Part shown: positions 23,351 through 32,487 of the stretch, piece by piece
How positions within the stretch are numbered: position 1 is the first letter of the stretch
How the letters are laid out: each line of letters starts with the position of its first letter
Source of the DNA: an uncultured Granulosicoccus sp.
GTDB taxonomy: Bacteria; Pseudomonadota; Gammaproteobacteria; Granulosicoccales; Granulosicoccaceae
NCBI GenBank assembly: GCA_947499955.1
Contig: CANMQI010000010.1
Location: 124,001-188,000, forward strand
Direction of reading: 5' to 3'
DNA: 64,000 bases
Translations under genes and position numbers: made by a program
The notes under the pieces: model-generated
Seen by the model: the letters and a program-made list of their open reading frames with translations, nothing else
Database searches by the model: none
What the model was told of the DNA's origin: nothing

Positions 23351-23492
23351 GACATGTATACTAGCTTGTGAACACCAGCAAGGAAACGTTCACGCGTTGC
23401 TTGATCACTGAGCTCAAGTGTCAAGAACCGGCCCACACCGCCGCTGTTTCAATCAAAGGGAGGCATATCGCCTGATATCCTGACAGTGGCTA

Positions 23493-25385
23493 ATGTTTTT
23501 GAGGACAATCAGAGGGATAGGTCTGTTTCGACACTGCCTGATGCTGGTTGTGTTGGCTCTGATTTACCTTGCGCCGATGGACAACGCGCTGGCACTGGAT
23601 GCGCGCGATGTCGCCCCGGTGGAACCACCTGTACGGATCCTTGTAGACCCGACAGGCGAGCTGCAGATTGCAGACATCCTGCTTGACAGGGAGCGCTTTT
23701 CCGCCAGCATCGACTCATCAGTCAACTTCGGCTTCACCAGCTCGGCCTACTGGTTCTCGACGCAGGTTGCGCGTCCGCTGAGTGGCAACACCGCTTTTCT
23801 GAAAGTCTCCTATCCCTTGCTGGATCATATCGAACTGCATGTCATGGCTGATAGTGGCTGCTCGCAAGTCTTTCACGCGGGAGATACCCTGGAATTCAAG
23901 GAACGTCTGATCAGTCATAGGGCCTTCGTGTTTCCGATCGATTTCGCACCGCAGGAAGCATCGCTGCAGGTATTCATGCGCGTGCAGACAACGAGTTCCA
24001 TGCAGGTTCCCATCAGTCTCTGGCAACCGGAAGCCTTCCATACCGACAATTATGATGAGCAGCTGTTACTGGGCCTGTACTACGGATTGCTTCTGGCCAT
24101 CATGATATCCAATGCCATGATGGCCTTGTCGGTACGAGAACCTGCCTACGCCTATTACGCCGTGTATATCCTTTTCTACAGTGGCTTCCAGATGTGCGTG
24201 AACGGTCTGGCATTCGAGTTCCTGTGGCCCACATCAACCTATCTGGCAGAGAAGGGGACGGTGGTGAGCATGGCGCTGGGCGCCACCATGGCTGCTGCGT
24301 TCTCGGCCGAACTGCTCGAAATCCGCCAGCGTCGGGACAGACTGAGGCAGCTGTTCATTGTTTTCGGCACGTTGAACCTGATCTCACTGCCGTTGTGCCT
24401 GCTCCTTCCGTACGCCTTTTCCATTCAGCTGCAGACTCTGTTGGTGACACTCGGTACCGGGCTGTTCTTCTGTGCGGGCATCATTCAGTTTCGCCGTGGA
24501 GTCGAAGTCGCCAAGTACTTTCTTCTGGCCTGGACACTGTTTCTGTTGGGTATTTTCATCTATGGGCTGAAGACCTACGCCATATTGCCCGAAAACGGGT
24601 TTACCGAGTACGCCATACAGGTCGGCTCTGCGCTGGAAACGATATTGCTGTCCTTTGCCATTGCACATCGATTCAAGGTCCTGAGAGATGACAAGATGCG
24701 TCTGCAGAGGGAATCCACCGAGCTGCTGGAGACTCGTGTTGCCGAGCGCACACTGGCTCTGGAGCAGACACTGGATGAGTTGTCTGCTGTCAATTCACGA
24801 CTGGAAAGACTCAGCATCATCGACTCCTTGAGCGGCGTGTTCAATCGAGCCTATTTCAATATCAACTTCGACAGATTGTGGGAGAACGCCCGGGCAGAAC
24901 ACAAGCCGCTGGCTGTTCTCATGATCGATATCGACTATTTCAAGAAGGTCAATGACAACCACGGTCATCTGATTGGCGACAACATCATCAGTATCGTCAG
25001 TAATCTGGTCTCTGAAGCCGTGTCCCGGGAAGAGGATTTCGTGGCGCGCTACGGTGGGGAGGAGTTCGCCGTGGTCTTGCCCGATACCGGACTGGAGGCG
25101 GCCATGATGCTGGCGGAGCAGATACGTGCTGCTGTCCATGCCTTCGACAGTGAGGTTGAAGCCCTTGCCAGAGTCGGTCGCATCAGTGTGAGCATTGGCG
25201 TTGCGGCGAAGATGCCGGGGATTGACGACGCTGATACGCGCAGTGAAGTCCTGTTGTCCCTGGCAGACGAGGCCCTCTACAAGGCGAAGAACAGCGGCAG
25301 GAACCGGGTCTGTGAGGCCGTGGATGGTCCACGCTACCCAGATTTCGGAGCCGATCTGGACTTTGGCGCAATGCGCCTGGGGTGA
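23493..25385 (+). CDS. Membrane diguanylate cyclase with 7TM-DISM sensor
   Basis: 630 residues. A signal sequence (about 1-35) precedes a periplasmic 7TMR-DISM extracellular domain (about 45-185), a seven-helix 7TMR-DISM membrane domain (about 190-390), a short coiled coil (about 395-445) and a GGDEF domain (about 450-610). The active-site motif is intact (RYGGEEFAVVLPD near 520) and an inhibitory site RxxD (REED) lies five residues before it, so it should make cyclic-di-GMP with product feedback. The sensed ligand is unknown; DISM domains are thought to bind carbohydrates or similar molecules. Cyclic-di-GMP often controls large RTX adhesins, which makes its place near the secretion operon notable but not proof. 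Confidence 0.93.
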   Translation: MFLRTIRGIGLFRHCLMLVVLALIYLAPMDNALALDARDVAPVEPPVRILVDPTGELQIADILLDRERFSASIDSSVNFGFTSSAYWFSTQVARPLSGNTAFLKVSYPLLDHIELHVMADSGCSQVFHAGDTLEFKERLISHRAFVFPIDFAPQEASLQVFMRVQTTSSMQVPISLWQPEAFHTDNYDEQLLLGLYYGLLLAIMISNAMMALSVREPAYAYYAVYILFYSGFQMCVNGLAFEFLWPTSTYLAEKGTVVSMALGATMAAAFSAELLEIRQRRDRLRQLFIVFGTLNLISLPLCLLLPYAFSIQLQTLLVTLGTGLFFCAGIIQFRRGVEVAKYFLLAWTLFLLGIFIYGLKTYAILPENGFTEYAIQVGSALETILLSFAIAHRFKVLRDDKMRLQRESTELLETRVAERTLALEQTLDELSAVNSRLERLSIIDSLSGVFNRAYFNINFDRLWENARAEHKPLAVLMIDIDYFKKVNDNHGHLIGDNIISIVSNLVSEAVSREEDFVARYGGEEFAVVLPDTGLEAAMMLAEQIRAAVHAFDSEVEALARVGRISVSIGVAAKMPGIDDADTRSEVLLSLADEALYKAKNSGRNRVCEAVDGPRYPDFGADLDFGAMRLG

Positions 25386-25492
25386 GTCCGGGGCTTGGCG
25401 CTATTCATTAGTCCGCTGTGGCTGAGCATTTTGATGAACAGCTGAAGTACCATGGTGGTCCTTTGGTCCCACGCTTACAATGGTTCAATCCG

Positions 25493-26365
25493 ATGTCACA
25501 GGATGCTTCTTCGCGCAATGAATTGATTCTCAAGGCCGCTTGCAAGGCCGAGAGTGGCATTGTTGCTGCCGTCACGACCTTTCTGGCAGATCGCGGTGCC
25601 TATATCAGTGATCTGTCTCAGTTCGATGATCCGGCGACAGGTCGTTTTTCCCTGCGTTCACGATTTCATATTGCTACCGGTGATGTCACGCTGGAGCGGC
25701 TACAGGAGGAGTTCGAAGCTGTTGCCGAGCCATTCGGGATGGAATGGAATCTGATCTCGGCAGATGCCCCTACGCGCACCCTGATCATGGTCAGCAAATT
25801 CGATCATTGCCTGGATGATCTGCTGTACCGCCTCAAGAAAGGTGAGCTGAACATGGAGATCACGGCCGTGGTGTCCAATCATCTGGACCTGCGGCCCATG
25901 GCGGAGCGTGAGGGAATTCGCTTCGTGTATCTGCCGATAACCCCTGATAACAAGCCGCAACAGGAAAAGGCCCTGATGGATCTGATCGAGGATACCGGGA
26001 CCGAGCTGGTGGTACTTGCCCGCTACATGCAGGTGCTCTCGGATACCATGTGCAAACATCTCAGTGGCCGAGCCATCAACATTCACCATTCCTTTCTGCC
26101 GGGCTTCAAGGGCGCGCGACCCTACCACCAGGCCTACGATCGTGGTGTCAAACTGATCGGAGCCACGGCGCATTACGTCACCTCCGACCTCGACGAAGGA
26201 CCCATCATCGAGCAGAGCGTGCAGCCGGTCGATCACACCTACACGCCAGAACAGCTCGTGGCGGTAGGCCGTGACACCGAAACCGTGGCATTGGCCAGAG
26301 CCGTCAGACTGCATGTCGAGCACCGGGTATTCCTGCACGGCAACAAGACCGTCATTTTCCGCTAG
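25493..26365 (+). CDS. purU: Formyltetrahydrofolate deformylase
   Basis: Hydrolyses 10-formyl-tetrahydrofolate to formate and tetrahydrofolate in the cytoplasm. Residues 10-90 form the N-terminal ACT domain and about 95-285 the formyltransferase-like catalytic domain, with LVVLARYMQVLS, NIHHSFLPGFKGARPYHQAY, GATAHYVTSDLDEGPIIEQ and the conserved catalytic Asn, His and Asp. The ATG at 25493 gives 290 residues, the usual length; the frame runs upstream to a GTG at 25418, which would add 25 residues unlike the family. The nearby betaine-type demethylation operon would load tetrahydrofolate with one-carbon units, and PurU could release the excess. Confidence 0.95.
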   Translation: MSQDASSRNELILKAACKAESGIVAAVTTFLADRGAYISDLSQFDDPATGRFSLRSRFHIATGDVTLERLQEEFEAVAEPFGMEWNLISADAPTRTLIMVSKFDHCLDDLLYRLKKGELNMEITAVVSNHLDLRPMAEREGIRFVYLPITPDNKPQQEKALMDLIEDTGTELVVLARYMQVLSDTMCKHLSGRAINIHHSFLPGFKGARPYHQAYDRGVKLIGATAHYVTSDLDEGPIIEQSVQPVDHTYTPEQLVAVGRDTETVALARAVRLHVEHRVFLHGNKTVIFR

Positions 26366-26381
26366 ACGGGCATTGCAAGGT

Positions 26382-26403
26382 CCGACCCGCGAATCGGGGT
26401 CGG
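26382..26403. terminator. Hairpin between convergent purU and DeoR-family genes
   Basis: CCGACCC (26382-26388) pairs with GGGTCGG (26397-26403). Its location between two converging genes suits a bidirectional terminator; no long T-run is present on either side. Confidence 0.5.
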
Positions 26404-26437
26404 GCCTGTTGTTCCTGCGCTGCCGGTGGTAGGCTGG

Positions 26438-27229
26438 CTAAGCGGTCTTGCTCGGTATCTGCAGTTCAAGTTCCCAGTTTCGGGCGGCTGCGACAATAGC
26501 CTCTGGCGGCATCCTGTCGGACACCAGATAATCCAGTTGTGATGGGTCGCCTATGATGATGGGGGCCTCTTTCTGGAATTTGCTGGAGTCAGCCGCGATG
26601 ATGCAGGTATTCGCCCTGGCCATGATGGCTCGCGAGAATTTGGCTTCTTCCAGGTCATGCAGCATGAAGCCATTCGCCGCGGATATTCCGGCAGCCGAGA
26701 GCACGGCAAAATCGGTCTGAAAGTTCGTTGCAAATGCCATGGCATCTGCGCCGAAAGCGCCGCCGTCATGGCTTCTCAATTCCCCTCCGATCATGAACAC
26801 CCGGTTCTCGTTGCGTGTTGCCAGCCGGTAGGCCACATAGACCGAATTGGTAACGACCAGTAGTCGTCGGTGCCGACGCAAGGCATCCGCGATGTGGGCC
26901 GTCGTGCTGCCAATATCCAGAAACAGGGACGTCTCGTCGGGAATCATGTCCGCCACATGGGCGGCTATGCGTTTCTTGGCGTCGGCATTCTCACCGTATC
27001 GTTGGTTGAAATCTGCCTCGGTTTCATGATTGACCAGTCGTACACCGCCATGCACCTTTTCAAGGCAGCCATCATTGGCAAGCGTCTTGACATTGCGGCG
27101 CACGGTCTCCTCGGTCACGTGCAGCGCCAGCGCAATTGCGTTGATGCGCATGGATCCGCCGGCGCGTTCCAGCAACTCCAGAATTTCATTCTGGCGGTGG
27201 TTTGATCGTACTTTGAGGCTGGCAGTCAT
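26438..27229 (-). CDS. DeoR/GlpR-family transcriptional regulator
   Basis: 263 residues from the ATG at 27229; the frame extends to 27298 but the extra 23 residues are not family-like. The N-terminal winged helix-turn-helix (RQNEILELLERAGGSMRINAIALALHVTEETVRRNVKTL) is followed by the DeoR sensor domain with DIGSTTAHIADAL and AADSSKF. Family members bind sugar phosphates or other phosphorylated ligands. It is divergent from the betaine-type uptake operon and probably controls it. That operon encodes a choline-kinase-like enzyme, so a phosphorylated amino-alcohol might be the effector; this is only a suggestion. Confidence 0.92.
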   Translation of the reverse strand: MTASLKVRSNHRQNEILELLERAGGSMRINAIALALHVTEETVRRNVKTLANDGCLEKVHGGVRLVNHETEADFNQRYGENADAKKRIAAHVADMIPDETSLFLDIGSTTAHIADALRRHRRLLVVTNSVYVAYRLATRNENRVFMIGGELRSHDGGAFGADAMAFATNFQTDFAVLSAAGISAANGFMLHDLEEAKFSRAIMARANTCIIAADSSKFQKEAPIIIGDPSQLDYLVSDRMPPEAIVAAARNWELELQIPSKTA

Positions 27230-27327
27230 CGTAGTCTCGCTGTGGTCTGAACGCACTGTGATGGGGCGGTCACGGCCGGCAGAACCGAAAAGACCCACAG
27301 ATTACCACAGGTGAAACACGCAAAAAG

Positions 27328-27374
27328 CCACACAAAAGACGACCTTTGGTGGTAAACAGCGTTGCATTGTGTGG
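27328..27374. promoter_or_regulatory. Inverted repeat in the divergent control region, candidate DeoR-family operator
   Basis: CCACACAA (27328-27335) and TTGTGTGG (27367-27374) are exact inverted copies inside AT-rich flanks (AAAAAG before, TTTTTT after), 31 bases apart, in the 235-base gap between the regulator and the transport operon. The spacing suits two half-sites bound by a dimer or tetramer. Confidence 0.5.
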
Positions 27375-27464
27375 TTTTTTGAGCAACACTGATTCCGGCG
27401 CGGCGTTCAGCTCAGACGGGGTTGCGGCAGGCGCGCCATACCGCAGCTATACGGAGACGTACGC

Positions 27465-28406
27465 ATGAAAGTGATCAATCTCTTGTCGGTCGGTTTGCTC
27501 TCGACCGCGTTGAGTACGCCAGTACTGGCCGATGTGGAATCTCAGGACCCGATAAAACTGACCACCCATGACTGGACTGGTCAGATCATCACCACGACCA
27601 TCATGGGTGAGATCCTGCAGAAGGCGGGCTACAACATCGAATACGTTCAGGCCGACTACATCGCGCAGTTCGCCGGCCTGAAGACAGGTGACCTGCATGT
27701 GGCCATGGAGATCTGGGAGACCACCGGTCGGGAGGCCATGGACGAGGCGACGGATACCGGCAAGGTGGTGAACCTTGGCGAGAGTGGCATGACAGCCATC
27801 GAGGAGTGGTGGTATCCAGGCTACATGGAAGAGCTGTGCCCGGGCTTGCCCGATTGGCAGGCCATGAATGATTGCGCCGAAGAATTTGCCACGCCAGAGA
27901 CGGCACCACTGGGACGCTATCTCGGTGCACCGGTTACCTGGGGTGGCTTTGATGAGGAGCGTATAGAAGCACTCGGACTGGATTTCGAAGTCGTGCATGC
28001 AGGTACCGATGCTGCATTGTTCGCCGAGCTCGAATCCGCGTACCAGCGCAAGGCTCCCATTGTGCTGTGGTTGTATTCCCCGCACTGGGCTCCGGCCAAA
28101 TACGAGGGTAGTTATATCGAATTTCCCGAATATTCCGTCGAATGCTACAACGACCCGTCTGTCGGTATCAATCCGGATGCCGCTTACGATTGTGGCAAAC
28201 CGGTGGGTCCGATCTGGAAGGTTGCCTGGTCAGGTGTCGAGGAAAAGTGGCCTGGTGCGGTAGCCGCCATCGAGGCCTTCGATATCGACAATGAAGCCAT
28301 GGGCGCGCTGATCACCCAGGTGGATCTGGATGGGGTGTCGGTGGATGAGGCCGTAGCCGAATGGTTGTCAGCCAATGAAGAGACCTGGAGTGGCTGGATC
28401 CAGTAA
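27465..28406 (+). CDS. Glycine betaine/proline-type ABC transporter substrate-binding protein
   Basis: 313 residues with an N-terminal signal peptide (about 1-22, cut near VLADV). It belongs to the OpuAC/ProX family: LTTHDWTGQIITTTIMGEIL near the start, the AMEIWETTG segment, and many aromatic residues (EEWWYPGY, WLYSPHWAPAKY) of the kind that cage quaternary ammonium groups. Four cysteines are spaced so that disulphides are possible. It is the first gene of a five-gene operon with its own ATPase and permease. Exact ligand (glycine betaine, choline, dimethylglycine or another betaine) cannot be told from the sequence. Confidence 0.9.
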   Translation: MKVINLLSVGLLSTALSTPVLADVESQDPIKLTTHDWTGQIITTTIMGEILQKAGYNIEYVQADYIAQFAGLKTGDLHVAMEIWETTGREAMDEATDTGKVVNLGESGMTAIEEWWYPGYMEELCPGLPDWQAMNDCAEEFATPETAPLGRYLGAPVTWGGFDEERIEALGLDFEVVHAGTDAALFAELESAYQRKAPIVLWLYSPHWAPAKYEGSYIEFPEYSVECYNDPSVGINPDAAYDCGKPVGPIWKVAWSGVEEKWPGAVAAIEAFDIDNEAMGALITQVDLDGVSVDEAVAEWLSANEETWSGWIQ

Positions 28407-28508
28407 ACCGCAGGCTCTTTCAGTCATGAATGTTCTGGACACGGTACCCGGTACAGGCCCATCGCCTGCCGGGTACGACCCTTCGTGTCATATGCTTCGG
28501 AGAACCCG

Positions 28509-29537
28509 GTGACACAACGAATCAAGCTGGATTGCCGGGGTATCTGGAAGATCTACGGCGACGATCCCGGTGGTTTTCTGGCGCGTCATGGAGACAAACC
28601 ATCGCTGGGTCAGTTCGCGCAAGCCGGCATGGTCGGGGCGGTACGCAATACGTCTGTGTCGGTCATGGAGGGCGAGATCTTTGTCATCATGGGCTTGTCC
28701 GGTTCGGGCAAGTCCACGCTGGTACGCTGTCTGTCTCGCCTGATAGAACCCACAGCCGGTGAAGTGTACTTCGAGGGGCGCAACCTGCTGGAAATGAGTG
28801 AGGCCGAGCTGATCGACCTGCGCCGGCGCAAGATGGGCATGGTATTCCAGCATTTTGCGCTGCTGCCGCACCTGAGCGTGCTCGAAAATGCGGCCTTCCC
28901 GCTGGAAATCCAGGGTGTGGACCGACGTACCCGAGAAGCCCGTGCACGCGAGATGATCGAGACTGTCGGTTTGCAGGGCAGGGAAGATTATTATCCACGT
29001 CAGCTCTCCGGCGGACAGCAGCAACGCGTCGGCATTGCTCGCTCTCTGGTGGTCGAGCCCGATCTGTGGTTTCTCGATGAACCCTTCTCGGCGCTGGACC
29101 CGCTGATTCGTCGTGAAATGCAGGACGAATTCCTGCGCCTTCAATCCCTGCTGCACAAGACCATTGTCTTCATCACTCATGATTTCGATGAAGCCATTCG
29201 CCTGGCTGATCGCATCGCGGTGATGAAGGAAGGCGTGATCGAGCAGATTGCCACGCCCGAAGAGCTGGTGCTGCATCCTGCCACCGCCTACGTCGAAGAC
29301 TTCACGCGCCACATCCCCAGGGCCAAGGTCGTTCGTCTGCATTCGATCATGAGTGCCGGCGTTCCGGCAGCCGCCTACGCCGGCGAACTGCCGGGCACCA
29401 TGACGGTGGCTGAAGCCGCCGATCAGGTCGAGGCCGCCTCGGCACCGTTCAAGGTACTGGATGAGGCTGGGGTTGCGATGGGTACGGTGGCATCGCGCGC
29501 CGTCATCGATGTCATGATCGGGCGCACCATGACATGA
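28509..29537 (+). CDS. Glycine betaine/proline-type ABC transporter ATPase
   Basis: 342 residues. Walker [16 protein letters not shown]-loop FQHFALLPH, signature [15 protein letters not shown], Walker [15 protein letters not shown] and H-loop ITHDFDEA are all intact, in the ProV/OpuAA arrangement. The C-terminal tail after about residue 265 is a shortened, CBS-like region. The GTG at 28509 is preceded by GGAG six bases upstream and is preferred; a GTG at 28485 in the same frame lacks this signal. Its stop overlaps the permease start (ATGA). Confidence 0.92.
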   Translation: MTQRIKLDCRGIWKIYGDDPGGFLARHGDKPSLGQFAQAGMVGAVRNTSVSVMEGEIFVIMGLSGSGKSTLVRCLSRLIEPTAGEVYFEGRNLLEMSEAELIDLRRRKMGMVFQHFALLPHLSVLENAAFPLEIQGVDRRTREARAREMIETVGLQGREDYYPRQLSGGQQQRVGIARSLVVEPDLWFLDEPFSALDPLIRREMQDEFLRLQSLLHKTIVFITHDFDEAIRLADRIAVMKEGVIEQIATPEELVLHPATAYVEDFTRHIPRAKVVRLHSIMSAGVPAAAYAGELPGTMTVAEAADQVEAASAPFKVLDEAGVAMGTVASRAVIDVMIGRTMT

Positions 29538-31582
29538 GCGGCACGGCAGGACAGGGCGAAGCGGTGTCTCTGCCGATGCCGACGCAAGCTCAGGACAAGG
29601 CTCGCAAGCGGGGCTGGCTGTTCTGGCTGTTGTTGTTTGTCACGACGTGGGGGTTCTCGCAATGGTCCTTTGCGCTGTACAAGGCGCTGGATGCACGCTG
29701 GATCATTCGTTTTCCGAAGCAGTACGAATTACAGCTGGACACCGTCATATCGCGGCTCATGAGCTGGTTGGTGGAGGAGGCCAGCTTTGGCTGGTTTACT
29801 TTCCAGCAGTTCACCCGGTTTCTGTCCGCCTTGGTAGAGGCCCCGTATGACTGGGTGCGCTCTTTGCTGATCGATGGGTTTTCGACAGGCATCGGTCAAC
29901 AGGCGGTGCAACAAGTCCCGCCTCTGAGCTGGATAGCCGTCATTGTCATGGCAATGGCCATTGCCGCCTACGCCAGAAATGCAAGGCTGGCTCTGCTGGC
30001 GGGTGGTTGTTTTCTCTACCTGGCTCTGTTCGGTCAATGGGAAAGTGCAATGGTCACGCTGGCATCGGTGGCGATCGCCGTACCCATCGGCGTCGGTGGC
30101 GGGCTGTTGCTGGGTATTCTGTCCTATCGTGTGCCGGTGGCCGAGCGTATCCTTCGACCTTTGCTGGATCTGATGCAGACCGTACCGGTGTTTGCCTATC
30201 TGGTACCCATTCTCTTTCTGTTCGGTTTCGGCCCGGTCTCGGCGCTGGTAGCCACCGTCATCTACGCCATGCCTCCCATGGTGAGAGTGTCTACCGTTGC
30301 CTTGAAATCGGTGCCGGAAGATATCATCGAGGCCGGGCGAATGATGGGCTGTACACAGCGTCAGCTGTTGTGGAAGGTGTGCATTCCAACGGCCATGCCA
30401 TCCCTGATGGTCGGCGTGAACCAGGTGATCATGCTGTCGCTGAACATGGTCATCATTGCCTCCATGATCGGTGCTGGTGGACTGGGCTATGACGTACTGA
30501 CTGCACTACGGCGCCTGGATATCGGTGGCGGTATCGAGGCGGGGCTGGCCATTGTGGTCATGGCCATCGCGCTGGATCGGGTCAGTCAGGCGTTTGCCAC
30601 TCGCAACGTCAGACAACGCTTCATCAAGGGTGTCCCATATCACCAGCGACACCCCTTGCTGAGCACCGTGCTGCTCGTACTGCTGCTGACAACTGTGCTC
30701 GGGCAGTTTCTGCCCTTTGTGCAGAGTTACCCCGATGACTATACGCTGTCTACCAGCCGTTACTGGGCAGCCGGCATGGAGTGGATCAACGTCAACTTCT
30801 TCGATCAACTGGAGGCAGTGAAGACGGTTCTGCTGACCGTACTGCTACTGCCGGTAAAGCGCTTCTTCGGCGGCATTCCCTGGGCCTGGGGTATCATCGC
30901 CATGGGGCTGATCGGCTGGCGTATCGGGGGGTGGCGGCTGGCGCTGATGTGTACCCTGATGACATTCTTCCTGGCCTGGAACGGTCTCTGGGCCAAGTCC
31001 ATGGTGACGGTTTATCTGTGCGCGGTGTCGGTATTGCTGGCCAGTGTCATCGGCATTCCTCTGGGGGTCTGGGCGGGGCAGAGCGCCCGGGCCAATTCCA
31101 TCATCGGCACTGTCATCGATACCCTGCAGACGCTGCCCAGCTTCGTGTACCTGATCCCCGTGGTCATGCTGTTTCGGGTCGGGGACTTCTCCGCCATGAT
31201 TGCGGTTGTCCTGTATGCACTGGCACCCGCGGTGCGTTATGCCGCTCATGGTATCCGCTCGATCGACACCGAGATGATCGAGGCAGGCAAGGTGTCGGGT
31301 TGTACTTCTCGTCAGCTGTTGTGGCGTATCAAGTTCCCGCTGGCAACACCCTCACTGCTGCTGGGGCTGAATCAGACCATCATGCTGGCCTTGTCGATGC
31401 TGGTGATCACGGCACTGGTTGGCACACGGGATCTGGGCCAGGAAGTCTATATCGCATTGACCAAGGCCAATACCGGACAGGGCATTATCGCCGGCCTTTC
31501 GGTCGCCTTCATTGCCATCATGGCGGATCGTATCGTCGCGGCTCTGGCGCGCCGCTCGCAACAGAGGCTGGGGCTTGAATGA
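29534..31582 (+). CDS. Fused two-domain betaine-type ABC permease
   Basis: 682 residues, about twice the usual ProW/OpuAB length, because two permease domains are joined. Each half has its own EAA-loop (EAGRMMGCTQRQLLWKVCIP near 272 and EAGKVSGCTSRQLLWRIKFP near 580) and about six to seven membrane helices. The two halves may replace the normal homodimer. The gene overlaps its neighbours on both sides by four bases, so ATPase, permease and kinase-like protein are likely to be translationally coupled. Confidence 0.92.
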   Translation: MSGTAGQGEAVSLPMPTQAQDKARKRGWLFWLLLFVTTWGFSQWSFALYKALDARWIIRFPKQYELQLDTVISRLMSWLVEEASFGWFTFQQFTRFLSALVEAPYDWVRSLLIDGFSTGIGQQAVQQVPPLSWIAVIVMAMAIAAYARNARLALLAGGCFLYLALFGQWESAMVTLASVAIAVPIGVGGGLLLGILSYRVPVAERILRPLLDLMQTVPVFAYLVPILFLFGFGPVSALVATVIYAMPPMVRVSTVALKSVPEDIIEAGRMMGCTQRQLLWKVCIPTAMPSLMVGVNQVIMLSLNMVIIASMIGAGGLGYDVLTALRRLDIGGGIEAGLAIVVMAIALDRVSQAFATRNVRQRFIKGVPYHQRHPLLSTVLLVLLLTTVLGQFLPFVQSYPDDYTLSTSRYWAAGMEWINVNFFDQLEAVKTVLLTVLLLPVKRFFGGIPWAWGIIAMGLIGWRIGGWRLALMCTLMTFFLAWNGLWAKSMVTVYLCAVSVLLASVIGIPLGVWAGQSARANSIIGTVIDTLQTLPSFVYLIPVVMLFRVGDFSAMIAVVLYALAPAVRYAAHGIRSIDTEMIEAGKVSGCTSRQLLWRIKFPLATPSLLLGLNQTIMLALSMLVITALVGTRDLGQEVYIALTKANTGQGIIAGLSVAFIAIMADRIVAALARRSQQRLGLE

Positions 31583-32487
31583 ATACACAGGATCTGACAT
31601 CGGAAAAGGTCATCGATCGTGTGCGCCAGCTGTCTTGCTGGAAGGCGCCCACAGACATCGAGCCGCTGGATGGGGGCATCACCAACATCAACCTGCGAGT
31701 GAGCGATCAGGGTTGCAATTATGTCGTCAGGCTGGGCGAGGATATCCCCGAGCATGGCGTGATGCGATTCAACGAACTGGCCATCAGTCGTGCTGCCGAG
31801 CTGGCGGATATCTCTCCCGGAATACACCATGTGGAGAAGGGTGTGATGGTGCTGAGATTTGTCGATGGCCTGCCGCTGTCTGACACCGATCTGCACGATC
31901 CCGACGTACTGAGTGATGTGACCTTGCTGATGCGGCGCGTGCATACCGAGCTGCCGCGATTCCTGCGCGGCCCCGTACTCGCCTTCTGGGTCTTTCACGT
32001 CCTGCGCGACTACACCGCGTATCTGCACGAGCATGATTCGCAGCACAAACCCCTGCTGAGCGATCTGGCTGCCCAGGCGAGGCAACTGGAGGCGGCTGTC
32101 GGGAAAATCGATCTGGTATTCGGGCACAACGATCTGCTGCCAGCCAATATTCTTCGCAGCAAGGAGCGTTACTGGCTGATCGATTGGGAGTACGGCGGTT
32201 TCAACTCGCCCCTGTTCGATCTGGGTGGTCTGGCCAGCAACGCCGCACTGCCCGTCGAGCTGGAGCAGCACATGCTCGAAACCTATCTCGGACACAAGCC
32301 CGACGCTGAATTTCTGCAGCGCTATGCCGCGATGAAATGTGCATCCTTGCTGCGGGAGACCTTGTGGAGCATGGTTTCGGAAATCTCTTCACGTATCGAC
32401 TTCGACTATACCGCCTATACCGCGGAAAACCTGGCTCGCTACCGGCAGGCTTTTGCCGACACCCAATCCTCGAGAGGCACGACATGA
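31579..32487 (+). CDS. Choline/ethanolamine-kinase-like phosphotransferase
   Basis: 302 residues of the APH/choline-kinase fold. Seen motifs: nucleotide loop EPLDGGITNINLRV, Brenner motif FGHNDLLPANIL near 180-191 with the catalytic Asp, and the metal-binding LIDWEYGGF near 199-207. Such enzymes phosphorylate small alcohols such as choline or ethanolamine. Placement between a betaine-type permease and an amine dehydrogenase suggests it acts on the imported compound or a product of it. The real substrate is unknown. Confidence 0.85.
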   Translation: MNTQDLTSEKVIDRVRQLSCWKAPTDIEPLDGGITNINLRVSDQGCNYVVRLGEDIPEHGVMRFNELAISRAAELADISPGIHHVEKGVMVLRFVDGLPLSDTDLHDPDVLSDVTLLMRRVHTELPRFLRGPVLAFWVFHVLRDYTAYLHEHDSQHKPLLSDLAAQARQLEAAVGKIDLVFGHNDLLPANILRSKERYWLIDWEYGGFNSPLFDLGGLASNAALPVELEQHMLETYLGHKPDAEFLQRYAAMKCASLLRETLWSMVSEISSRIDFDYTAYTAENLARYRQAFADTQSSRGTT

